This document shows positions 1-6,565 of a DNA stretch of 9,631 bases, piece after piece. This DNA comes from CAYXBG01 sp964463145. GTDB lineage: Bacteria; Acidobacteriota; UBA6911; RPQK01; CBDAPI01. The position numbers and the translations under genes were made by a program. The notes below the pieces were generated by a model that was not told the origin of the DNA, searched no databases, and was given only the letters and a program-made list of their open reading frames with translations. Each line of letters starts with the position of its first letter. Position 1 is the first letter of the stretch. The stretch covers positions 1-9,631 of the forward strand of contig CAYXBG010000069.1 in NCBI GenBank assembly GCA_964463145.1, given 5' to 3'.

Positions 1-2
1 AG

Positions 3-137
3 AAGAGGCTGGGAAAACGAGGATTGCCGATTCGCCTCTTAGTATCAGATAGTGATTCTCCTCTGGAGAATCTTGAGAATAAGGTAAATAAGGCCGGTCG
101 ACTAGAATGGCGAGGACGGGTGTCCTTGAGGCCCTAA
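3..137 (+). CDS. C-terminal tail of an unidentified protein (5' end outside window)
   Basis: An open frame enters from the left edge and runs 44 codons to a TAA at 135-137. The visible residues begin KRLGKRGLPIRLLV and end EWRGRVSLRP, a basic, mixed-polarity stretch without a motif I recognise. I treat it as real because it is the only one of the three forward frames that stays open past about 50 bases, and because the next gene starts only 43 bases downstream on the same strand, as in an operon. No function can be assigned from this fragment. It could also be a chance open frame, since 44 codons is short. Confidence 0.5.
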   Translation, partial: KRLGKRGLPIRLLVSDSDSPLENLENKVNKAGRLEWRGRVSLRP

Positions 138-160
138 AAGATAATGTTGGATTTTCTCGT

Positions 161-168
161 GAGAAGGA
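161..168 (+). promoter_or_regulatory. Ribosome binding site for the SDR gene
   Basis: GAGAAGGA lies 12 bases before the TTG at 181. The reading frame is closed by a TGA at 160-162 and offers no ATG or GTG before the TTG, so this purine-rich site supports TTG as the true start. The spacing is a little longer than ideal. Confidence 0.55.
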
Positions 169-180
169 CTTTATAAGTCT

Positions 181-987
181 TTGAGTTACTTCGTCGATAA
201 GAAGGTACTTCTGACAGGAGCTTCCGCTGGGATAGGAGCTTCTGCGGCCCGGTTACTCGCTCAGCGAGGTGCAGAACTATATCTGACTGCTCGAAGACTC
301 GACCGTTTAGAAGCGGTTGGAGCTGAGTGTGTAGGCCTTGGGTCTCCACTCGTTGAAGTAGCAGCTCATGATCTATCAGTCGAAGGGCAAGGAAAGATCA
401 TTGTTAGGGAATGCCTCGCACTGCTAGGTGGTTTGGATATTCTCATCTGTAATGCTGGGTTTGGTGTGTTTGGTCCAATAGAAGAGAATTCTCCGGATAT
501 TATGAGACGTCTTTGGCAGGTTAATATCCAATCGGCCTATGAGTCCATTTTCGAATCTGTTCAATACTTTCAGAAATATCGAAAAGGGCACATTGCTTTA
601 ACGAGCAGCGTGCTTGGGAAAAAAGGCATGCCATACGCCTCAGGTTATTGTGCTACCAAATTTGCGCAGGTAGGCCTAGGAGAGGCTCTATGGGGGGAAT
701 TATCCGGACAAGGGATCTCTGTGACAGTGATCTGTCCCGGGTCGACTGCAAGCGAATTTCATGCTGTTGCGACTAGAAGTAAGGACACTCCCAATCCGAT
801 GCAAGCCCGTAGAGGGCAGCCGGCTCGATTGGTTGCGAAGGCCTTGATTCGAGCGATTGAAAACCGAAAGAGGGAAGTCCATCTCACTCTTGGCGTCAGA
901 CTATTACTTGTCCTAGATCGTATATCTCCCACTCTATCCAACCGTATAATGGCTTGGATTGGGCGAAGTCAGTTAGGTTCTCGTTGA
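181..987 (+). CDS. Short-chain dehydrogenase/reductase (classical SDR)
   Basis: A 268-residue NAD(P)-dependent oxidoreductase of the classical SDR family, presumably cytoplasmic. Visible motifs are the Rossmann cofactor loop TGASAGIG (12-19), NAG (91-93), the structural Asn in VNIQS (N115), catalytic Ser near 143, the YCATK active site (Tyr156, Lys160) and PG after beta-6 (186-187). ARRLDRLE (37-44) puts arginines just after beta-2, which usually favours NADP(H). The C-terminal part (about 233-264) is rich in Leu/Ile with scattered Arg and may be a membrane-associating or substrate-lid segment. The start is TTG at 181; an in-frame stop at 160-162 rules out anything longer. It follows the upstream partial gene by 43 bases and is probably co-transcribed with it. 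The substrate cannot be read from sequence; fatty-acyl, sugar or ketone reduction are all possible. Confidence 0.93.
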   Translation: MSYFVDKKVLLTGASAGIGASAARLLAQRGAELYLTARRLDRLEAVGAECVGLGSPLVEVAAHDLSVEGQGKIIVRECLALLGGLDILICNAGFGVFGPIEENSPDIMRRLWQVNIQSAYESIFESVQYFQKYRKGHIALTSSVLGKKGMPYASGYCATKFAQVGLGEALWGELSGQGISVTVICPGSTASEFHAVATRSKDTPNPMQARRGQPARLVAKALIRAIENRKREVHLTLGVRLLLVLDRISPTLSNRIMAWIGRSQLGSR

Positions 988-1020
988 CCGACCAGTGAAT
1001 TTTTGATTTTCTGGTAACCT

Positions 1021-1049
1021 TTGACTATGAAAAATCATTCTCCAATGAT
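1021..1049 (+). promoter_or_regulatory. Candidate sigma70-type promoter upstream of the DUF255 gene
   Basis: TTGACT (1021-1026, five of six consensus bases) is followed after 17 bases by AATGAT (1044-1049, four of six). Transcription would start near 1056, giving a leader of about 40 bases. The -10 lies within the right arm of an inverted repeat (1033-1050). This competes with a second candidate at 1079-1087. Confidence 0.35.
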
Positions 1050-1050
1050 T
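1033..1050. repeat. Inverted repeat between the SDR and DUF255 genes
   Basis: AATCATT (1033-1039) and AATGATT (1044-1050) are perfect 7-base inverted arms around a CTCC loop. No T-run follows (next bases GGGTTG), so it is not a standard intrinsic terminator. It overlaps the candidate -10 at 1044-1049 and could be an operator, or may be chance. A second hairpin follows at 1057-1073 (TTCGCT, loop GAAGG, AGCGAA). Confidence 0.4.
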
Positions 1051-1078
1051 GGGTTGTTCGCTGAAGGAGCGAAAGCGG

Positions 1079-1087
1079 TGCTAGAAT
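1079..1087 (+). promoter_or_regulatory. Candidate extended -10 element just before the DUF255 start
   Basis: TGCTAGAAT matches the extended -10 consensus (TGnTATAAT) with one mismatch. A start of transcription about seven bases downstream would fall at roughly 1094, two or three bases before the ATG at 1097, giving an almost leaderless mRNA. There is no good -35 at the right distance. The only SD-like string (AAGGAG, 1064-1069) is 27 bases from the ATG, too far to serve it normally. Confidence 0.35.
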
Positions 1088-1096
1088 GCTGCTTCT

Positions 1097-3160
1097 ATGA
1101 CCGCTGAATTAGGCTCAGGCCGTAATAGGCTGGCTGGAGCAACCAGTCCTTACTTAACTCAACACGCGACTAATCCCGTGCACTGGTATGTCTGGGGTGA
1201 CGAAGCTCTTAAGGTTGCAATAGAAACAGACAGACCTATTCTTCTAAGCATAGGCTATTCCTCTTGTCACTGGTGTCATGTGATGGCCCATGAATCTTTC
1301 GAGGATGAGGTGGTAGCTCGGCTTATGAACGAATTGTTCGTGAATATTAAGGTTGATCGTGAGGAACGCCCAGACATTGACGCGATCTATATGAATTATG
1401 TGCAGATGACAACAGGTGCAGGAGGATGGCCCTTGACGGTGTTTCTGACTCCGGGCCAGACCCCATTTTTTGGGGGGACATATTTTCCTCCTACAGATCA
1501 CTATGGTCGCCCTAGTTTTACCCGTGTTCTTGAAAGTGTTGCGGCTGCGTACCGAGACCGTAAAGAGGAACTACAAAAAATTGCCCCTGAAGTTGTTTCG
1601 AAGTTACAGCAGGCCATTGATTTCGATGTTCCAATAAGTCCACTTGAATTGGAAGCGTTGGATAATGCTACAAGGACTTTGTCGGACAACTATGATCCTC
1701 GAAATGGAGGATTTGGTTCGGCCCCCAAATTCCCTTCTTCTATGGCTCTAGCTTTTTTGTTGCGAGACTACCACCGGACTGGAAACAAGGACACGCTAGA
1801 GATGGTTGAGTCATCACTCGGTAGGATGGCAAACGGAGGGATTTTCGATCAAATAGGAGGAGGGTTTCATCGATACTCTGTTGACGAAAAATGGCTTGTG
1901 CCTCATTTCGAGAAGATGTTGTATGACAATGCTCTCCTAGTCCGAGTGTATTTAGAGGCTATGCAGATCACCGGGAAAACCTTTTACAGAGAGGCTGTAG
2001 AAAGAACTCTTGGCTTCGTAGAAAGGGAGATGCTCCATTCAGACGGTGGGTTTTTCTCAGCCTTGGATGCAGACAGTGAGGGAGTGGAGGGTCGTTTTTA
2101 CGTGTGGTCGAAAAAGGAGGTGGAATCCGTTCTTGGTGACCTCGGAGAGGGGTTTTGCGATTACATGGGAATATCTTCATCGGGTAATTTCGAGGGTGAA
2201 AATATTCTCAACAAACGAATGGAATTGGACGAAATTGCATCTGTTTTGGGATTATCTGCTACTGAGGCAAGAAACAAGATGAATGGAGCCCTTGATAAAC
2301 TTCTGGAAATCAGAGGACAGAGAGTTCGACCCGGGTTAGATGACAAAGTGTTGGCTTCTTGGAATGGTCTTATGGTGACAGCTTTTGCATATGCAGCATT
2401 CGTTCTAGGGTCGGAGAAATATCTACAGATAGCTTTGCGAGCTGGTGATTTCTTGAGCCGTTCGATGATTGATCAGGGGAGAGTATTTCGCACTTGGAGA
2501 GAGGGGAAGGCCAGTCTGAACGGTTACCTGGATGACTATGCCGCGCTGGCGGAAGCATTCCTCTGGCTCTTTGAGATTACTGGTGATCAGAGATGGTTGA
2601 TTCAGGCTCGAGAATTAGTTGAAAGCTCGTTAGAGCTTTTTTGGGATGAGGAAGAAGGCGATTTTTTCTTTACTTCCAAGGATCACGAGAACCTAATCGT
2701 TCGCCATAAGGAGCATATGGATAATGCTACTCCGAGTGGCAATGCGATATCTTGTCTTAATTTACTCCGTCTTGGGAGGCTGTTAGGAGAGAAGAAATAT
2801 TGGGATATTGGTTGTGCCATGCTAGAACGTAAGTCTTTGGCAATGTCTAGGCATCCTTTAGCTTTCAGTTATTGGCTCCAGGCCTTTGATTTTGCAATGG
2901 CACAGCCGTTGGAAGTGGTCGTATTTGGACATAAAGGACTGGACGACCCAGTGCTTACTAGTCTTAGAGAAAGCTACTTGCCATCCAAGGTTGTTGTACT
3001 GACAACTGAGAATTCGGTAGAGGTAGAAGGTCTGATGTTTCCTCTACTAGGTTCTAAACACTCAATCAATGGGCAAACGACTGTATATGTTTGCCGCGAA
3101 TTTACCTGTAAAAAACCTGTAACGAATGCAGTTGATTTGACCGTAGCACTTAACAGTTAG
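1097..3160 (+). CDS. DUF255 / YyaL-type protein with thioredoxin-like N-terminus
   Basis: At 687 residues this has the usual length of the YyaL/SPATA20 family (DUF255, Thioredox_DsbH group). The N-terminal thioredoxin-like domain (about 1-165) carries SSCHWCHVM with the Cys57-His-Trp-Cys60 pair and GGWPLTVFLTP with the cis-Pro at 112. The body (about 180-600) has the family's signature blocks: GGFGSAPKFP (204-213), GGGFHRYSVD through PHFEKMLYDNA (254-279), ALDADSEGVEG (322-332), DDKVLASWNGLM (415-426), GYLDDYA (476-482) and DNATPSGNA (542-550), consistent with a six-hairpin alpha/alpha barrel as in glycosidases and epimerases. The C-terminal VCREFTCKKPV is also typical. No signal peptide is seen, so it is presumably cytosolic. 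The biochemical role of the family is unsettled. A TAG at 1082-1084 closes the frame upstream and supports ATG 1097, although no well-placed SD precedes it. Its stop overlaps the rdgB stop on the other strand. Confidence 0.95.
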   Translation: MTAELGSGRNRLAGATSPYLTQHATNPVHWYVWGDEALKVAIETDRPILLSIGYSSCHWCHVMAHESFEDEVVARLMNELFVNIKVDREERPDIDAIYMNYVQMTTGAGGWPLTVFLTPGQTPFFGGTYFPPTDHYGRPSFTRVLESVAAAYRDRKEELQKIAPEVVSKLQQAIDFDVPISPLELEALDNATRTLSDNYDPRNGGFGSAPKFPSSMALAFLLRDYHRTGNKDTLEMVESSLGRMANGGIFDQIGGGFHRYSVDEKWLVPHFEKMLYDNALLVRVYLEAMQITGKTFYREAVERTLGFVEREMLHSDGGFFSALDADSEGVEGRFYVWSKKEVESVLGDLGEGFCDYMGISSSGNFEGENILNKRMELDEIASVLGLSATEARNKMNGALDKLLEIRGQRVRPGLDDKVLASWNGLMVTAFAYAAFVLGSEKYLQIALRAGDFLSRSMIDQGRVFRTWREGKASLNGYLDDYAALAEAFLWLFEITGDQRWLIQARELVESSLELFWDEEEGDFFFTSKDHENLIVRHKEHMDNATPSGNAISCLNLLRLGRLLGEKKYWDIGCAMLERKSLAMSRHPLAFSYWLQAFDFAMAQPLEVVVFGHKGLDDPVLTSLRESYLPSKVVVLTTENSVEVEGLMFPLLGSKHSINGQTTVYVCREFTCKKPVTNAVDLTVALNS

Positions 3161-3777
3161 CGTCCATTGATGGTTATCCTCTTCTTCGCGAAGTGTAATT
3201 CTAATTTTCTTTTTAAGATTGTCAATGCTTGGGATCGGTGTGACACAGAGTTCTTCTCTGCCAGAGTCATCTGAGCGAAGGTTTTTCCTAAGGGAGGGTA
3301 GTAGAAAATAGGGTCGTAGCCAAAACCATTTACCCCGGCCGGGGTAAATGGGATCAATCCCTCTACTTTCCCTTTAGCCTCAATTTTATATTCTTCGGCA
3401 TCGAGGCATAGAGCGCATTCAAAATAAGCTCGGCGGAATTGTAATTCATTGGGGGTAGCCAGGTGTTTAAGCTCTGAGAGTATTTTTGAAATTCCTTCCT
3501 CTGCAGAGGGTGCAAATCTGGCGGTTTTTACTCCCGGGGAACCTCCTAACGCTTTGACCATCAGTCCTGAGTCATCTGCTAGTGAGGCGAATCCTGTTGT
3601 TTCTCGGTAGTAGGAAGCCTTCAGGCGAGCATTATCTAGGAAAGTAGTGCCTATTTCAGCCGGAGGTCTGACGGAGTAGAGATCCGATAGGGAGACAATT
3701 TCCTCGAACATTCCGAAGAGAACTGATTCGATTTCTGAGGCCTTGCCTTGGTTAGTGGTTGCAACAAGCAGTTTCAA
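3157..3777 (-). CDS. rdgB: dITP/XTP pyrophosphatase (RdgB/HAM1 family)
   Basis: Hydrolyses non-canonical purine nucleoside triphosphates (dITP, ITP, XTP) to monophosphates plus pyrophosphate, keeping deaminated bases out of DNA and RNA. With a TTG start at 3777 the protein is 206 residues, close to the usual family length, and opens KLLVATTNQGKASEI, the typical N-terminus carrying the TxNxGK nucleotide-binding motif. Other family blocks are FLDNARLKA, LADDSGL (Asp68/Asp69, catalytic region), GSPGVKTARF, GFGYDPIF (151-158) and EKNSVSHR (174-181). The frame could be extended 22 residues to an ATG at 3843, but that extension lies inside rph and does not resemble family members. The TTG overlaps the rph TGA stop as TTGA, and no clear SD is visible, so translation is probably coupled to rph. 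It is the last gene of the leftward cluster and ends inside the DUF255 stop. Confidence 0.95.
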   Translation of the reverse strand: MKLLVATTNQGKASEIESVLFGMFEEIVSLSDLYSVRPPAEIGTTFLDNARLKASYYRETTGFASLADDSGLMVKALGGSPGVKTARFAPSAEEGISKILSELKHLATPNELQFRRAYFECALCLDAEEYKIEAKGKVEGLIPFTPAGVNGFGYDPIFYYPPLGKTFAQMTLAEKNSVSHRSQALTILKRKLELHFAKKRITINGR

Positions 3778-4532
3778 GAGGTAGTTATCTGAAAGGTCTT
3801 GGAGAAATCTCGACACTCTCTTTCCAAAACGACCGACTGACAATGGATGAGGTCTTGGATCCCTTCGGAGGCCAGTTCGAGTAGTGTGTCCAGCTCCTGA
3901 CGACTGAAAGGAGGGCCTTCAGCTGTGCCTTGTACTTCAACAAATTTTCCGTTTTGAGTCATTACAACGTTCATGTCTACTTGGGCGGCTGAGTCCTCTT
4001 CGTAAGTGAGGTCGAGGTAGGATTTCTCGTCTACGATGCCAACACTAATAGCTGCTACCATTTCCCGAATCGGAGATTGCTTCAATGAGCCAGAATTGAT
4101 CAGATGATCAATGGCTAGTGCGACTGCGACGAAAGCCCCGGTTATGGAAGCCGTACGAGTTCCTCCATCGGCTTGGATTACGTCACAATCGACCCAGATG
4201 GATCGTTCGCCCAATTGCTTTAGGTCGATGACCGAGCGCAACGACCGTCCGATCAATCTTTGGATTTCGAGAGTTCGTCCGGAAGCTCGCCCTCTGGATA
4301 CTTCTCTGGTCATCCGTGTCCCGGTTGATCTAGGTAGCATTCCGTATTCAGCAGTTATCCAGCCTTGCCCGGAACCCCTAAGAAAGTGAGGGATTTTTTC
4401 TTCAACACTGGCTGTGCAAATGACCCTGGTATCGCCACACTCGATCAGAGTTGACCCCTCAGCATGCTTATTGTAGGGACAGATGATATGCACATCGCGC
4501 AGCTTATTAGGTTTACGGTCGGTTCGAGACAT
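3774..4532 (-). CDS. rph: Ribonuclease PH
   Basis: A phosphate-dependent 3'-to-5' exoribonuclease that trims tRNA precursors, releasing nucleoside diphosphates. At 252 residues it is slightly longer than E. coli RNase PH, with an extra polar C-terminal tail (about 237-252) that runs up to the rdgB start. Family blocks are easily seen: KHAEGS (22-27), GDTRVICTASVEE (33-45), GWITAEYGMLPRST (57-70), GRASGRTLEIQRLIGR (81-96, Arg86 binding phosphate), DCDVIQADGGTRTASITGA (115-133, GTR phosphate loop), and YEEDSAAQVDMNVVMT (177-192, Asp180 and Asp186 as likely metal ligands). All catalytic residues appear intact. The ATG at 4532 follows the GerMN stop by nine bases with only a weak SD-like GGG. It overlaps rdgB by four bases. 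Confidence 0.97.
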   Translation of the reverse strand: MSRTDRKPNKLRDVHIICPYNKHAEGSTLIECGDTRVICTASVEEKIPHFLRGSGQGWITAEYGMLPRSTGTRMTREVSRGRASGRTLEIQRLIGRSLRSVIDLKQLGERSIWVDCDVIQADGGTRTASITGAFVAVALAIDHLINSGSLKQSPIREMVAAISVGIVDEKSYLDLTYEEDSAAQVDMNVVMTQNGKFVEVQGTAEGPPFSRQELDTLLELASEGIQDLIHCQSVVLERECRDFSKTFQITTS

Positions 4533-4541
4533 GAACCCATT

Positions 4542-5111
4542 CTACCGAAAGGGTCCGGCAAGAGATATGTGGCCTCCAAGAGAGGGGGCCTCGCGCCCCC
4601 CGACAAGGAAGCGAACTCTATCGACTTCTTCGAGGTTGGTTGTGATGGATCGAGCGATGGCTTGCAGTAAAGCCAACTCCGTCGATACTGAGCCAGTCAA
4701 CTGAAGTGAGGTCTCTCGAGATAGATCGACAATGGCGAGCCCATTCCCCAGAATAAATAATTGAGTGATCCCGGATTGTGGGCCTATCAGAGGAGAGGAT
4801 TTCTCAAGAGATTTTTGTGCGATCCTGAGAGCTTTTCTAGTCGCGTTTTCTTCATCAGGAACCGTGTATTCCCCCTCAAGTAGAATGATTTCTCCTGCCA
4901 TCTCAGGTCTTGGTTGAGGGTAGAAAATCGACACAGTCCTTTGATTTCTGTCAGATCCAGACAGGAGGTCAACAGAAAGGGACTCCTGAGGGTCACTTTC
5001 TATTAATAATTGCTGTTGAAATTGTGTTTCTGTCTGATAGGCACTAATAGCGAGGAGTATAGCTACGGCAACTATTATGATCGATACGAAAAGCTTTGAG
5101 TTGAAGTTCAT
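4542..5111 (-). CDS. GerMN-domain membrane-anchored protein
   Basis: A 189-residue protein with one hydrophobic segment near the N-terminus (about 7-25) and the rest outside the cytoplasm, followed by a spacer and a GerMN domain (about 57-187). The domain is recognised by ITQLFILGNGLAIVDLS, a Ser/Thr-rich turn and LLQAIARSI, then VDRVRFLVGGREAPSLGGHI and the ending SLAGPFR, closely following the GerMN consensus in which a short Gly-His strand near the end is conserved. GerMN is named from the Bacillus germination and sporulation protein GerM but is common in non-sporulating bacteria next to cell-wall amidases. There is no Cys lipobox, so anchoring is by the transmembrane segment or the segment is an uncleaved signal. 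Its ATG overlaps the amidase TGA (ATGA), and no SD is visible, implying coupled translation with the amidase. A shared role in peptidoglycan remodelling is inference from context. Confidence 0.88.
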   Translation of the reverse strand: MNFNSKLFVSIIIVAVAILLAISAYQTETQFQQQLLIESDPQESLSVDLLSGSDRNQRTVSIFYPQPRPEMAGEIILLEGEYTVPDEENATRKALRIAQKSLEKSSPLIGPQSGITQLFILGNGLAIVDLSRETSLQLTGSVSTELALLQAIARSITTNLEEVDRVRFLVGGREAPSLGGHISLAGPFR

Positions 5112-6502
5112 CGAAGGAAAACTCGGGTAGCTTCTGCAATGGAATCCGCCACTGACTTTTGGAAGGTTGTATCTTCGAGTCGGCTTGAATCCTGAGAGTT
5201 CGTGAGAAAGCCCACCTCAATTAAAACGGCCGGAGCCTGAACAGGAGCCAATACTTCTAGAGGAGCGGTCTCCACTGAGTTGGATGTACCAAAGAGATTG
5301 TTTAGTCGTGACTGTATCAGTTTTGCCAATTTTTTGCTCCTATCGAGATAGGGTTGTTGGGCGTTATACCATGGTGTTAATTTTTGGGTCGTACGCCTCC
5401 CTCTTCGAGGTTTTTTTGCGTCGGCTCTATGAACGTAAACGAGAGGGCCTTGAACATCTGGGGAGTGACTGCCTCCTACATGGACACTAATGAAAACGGC
5501 GGATTGGTTCGTATTGGATATTGAGGTCCGGAGAGCTAGGGAGGGATTGAAGTCACTGTTTCGGGTTGTATGCGTTTTGAAATGAAGGCTTTGGAGAGAA
5601 TTTTCGAGTAGCATAGAGATTTGTCTGGCTAAGTCTTTTTCAAGAAGCGATCCTGCAGTGATTCCTCGGTCCTCACCTCCATGGCCTGCATCTATAGTCA
5701 CTACCGGTATCAAGGATTCCTCTTCGATCTCCAGTTCCTCTACTGGTGATACAAGTGAATCTTCGGGATCTTCCGTTGCCATGGAAATTACATCCACGAT
5801 CAGGCGATGGGGTTGGTTGAGCAAAGCTGCCTGATGGCTCCTAAAGTCAAATCCTTTAGTGAGACTGCATAGAGCTGAAGTTTCCAAAGAACGGCAATTC
5901 AGAGATGCTACCAAGGATACCGCTGGTCTTATCCCTGGCTCCACGAACTGCACTGGTTCTTCAAATTCAATCTCAATGGAATTTTCCTCTTCACGTGTAG
6001 TTATAGCTATTTCTGCAGAAGGTAGAAAGACGAGAGAGACGCTGTCGATTGAGTTCAATACCTGTACTGAGACTTGAATTTGATCATATCCGGGCGGTAG
6101 AGATTCCAGTTGTATTTGGGATTCGAGGATTAGAGTTAAGGCATTCTCAATAAAGTCTCTGGGAACCAGCCACTTGCCGCTGGTGTTAACACTTACGGGT
6201 CCAGAAAGCAGTACATATCGCTGTCCTGACTGGGCAAGGGGGCGGTTTTTCTGAATTGATAGGGTTGATCTGGGTCCTTCCAGTAATAGCCGTTCACCTT
6301 CTGAATGGACCGTCAGTCCTAGGGCGGCAGCTACTTCCCCTATATCAAAATACTCTGTGGACCCCTTTTGGGTGGACTCCAGTATGTGTTGATCGTCGCG
6401 GTAGCTCAACCGGAAGTCTTCGGCAGCGGTGGCTTGCAGAAAAGATAGGGCCAATACTGAGACCACGCTGGAGAGAAACTGGAGATGTGACGTGAGTTTC
6501 AT
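5108..6502 (-). CDS. Secreted N-acetylmuramoyl-L-alanine amidase (Amidase_3)
   Basis: A zinc amidase that cleaves the bond between muramic acid and the stem peptide in the periplasm. From ATG 6502 it is 464 residues. A signal peptide (1-26 or so) is followed by a beta-rich part (about 30-135) resembling the copper-amine-oxidase-N-type or stalk domains seen in cell-wall enzymes, an AMIN-like beta domain (about 140-240), an acidic Glu/Asp-rich linker (about 243-263) and the Amidase_3 catalytic domain (about 265-464). Zinc and catalytic residues are in place: TIDAGHGGEDRG (His274), LLEKDLA (Glu288), FISVHVGG (His341) and VLIEVGFLTN (catalytic Glu429). A basic patch KKPRRGRR follows VYVHRAD. The frame extends upstream to another ATG at 6550, adding 16 residues with acidic charges before the signal peptide; I prefer 6502, although neither start has an SD. 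It sits just after lpxC and overlaps the GerMN gene by four bases. Confidence 0.92.
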   Translation of the reverse strand: MKLTSHLQFLSSVVSVLALSFLQATAAEDFRLSYRDDQHILESTQKGSTEYFDIGEVAAALGLTVHSEGERLLLEGPRSTLSIQKNRPLAQSGQRYVLLSGPVSVNTSGKWLVPRDFIENALTLILESQIQLESLPPGYDQIQVSVQVLNSIDSVSLVFLPSAEIAITTREEENSIEIEFEEPVQFVEPGIRPAVSLVASLNCRSLETSALCSLTKGFDFRSHQAALLNQPHRLIVDVISMATEDPEDSLVSPVEELEIEEESLIPVVTIDAGHGGEDRGITAGSLLEKDLARQISMLLENSLQSLHFKTHTTRNSDFNPSLALRTSISNTNQSAVFISVHVGGSHSPDVQGPLVYVHRADAKKPRRGRRTTQKLTPWYNAQQPYLDRSKKLAKLIQSRLNNLFGTSNSVETAPLEVLAPVQAPAVLIEVGFLTNSQDSSRLEDTTFQKSVADSIAEATRVFLR

Positions 6503-6565
6503 AAAACACTGAGAGAATCGGTCATCGACCTGACAAAATTCAGTACTCATTAATTTAATATTCGA

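Noticed and set aside
147..177. Possible promoter TTGGAT...TATAAG before the SDR gene
   Set aside because: Spacing is 19 bases for TATAAG (or 17 for the poor TTTATA), it overlaps the ribosome site, and the close upstream gene suggests co-transcription.
991..1015. ACCAG...CTGGT hairpin after the SDR stop as a terminator
   Set aside because: Only a five-base stem with a 15-base loop and no T-run directly after the 3' arm.
3184..3193. CTTCGCGAAG palindrome near the convergent stops as a terminator for the DUF255 gene
   Set aside because: It is inside the end of rdgB coding sequence, has no workable loop beyond the centre bases and no adjacent T-run.
4111..4389. 92-codon rightward open frame
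   Set aside because: It lies wholly antisense to rph, whose translation is unmistakable; treated as a shadow.
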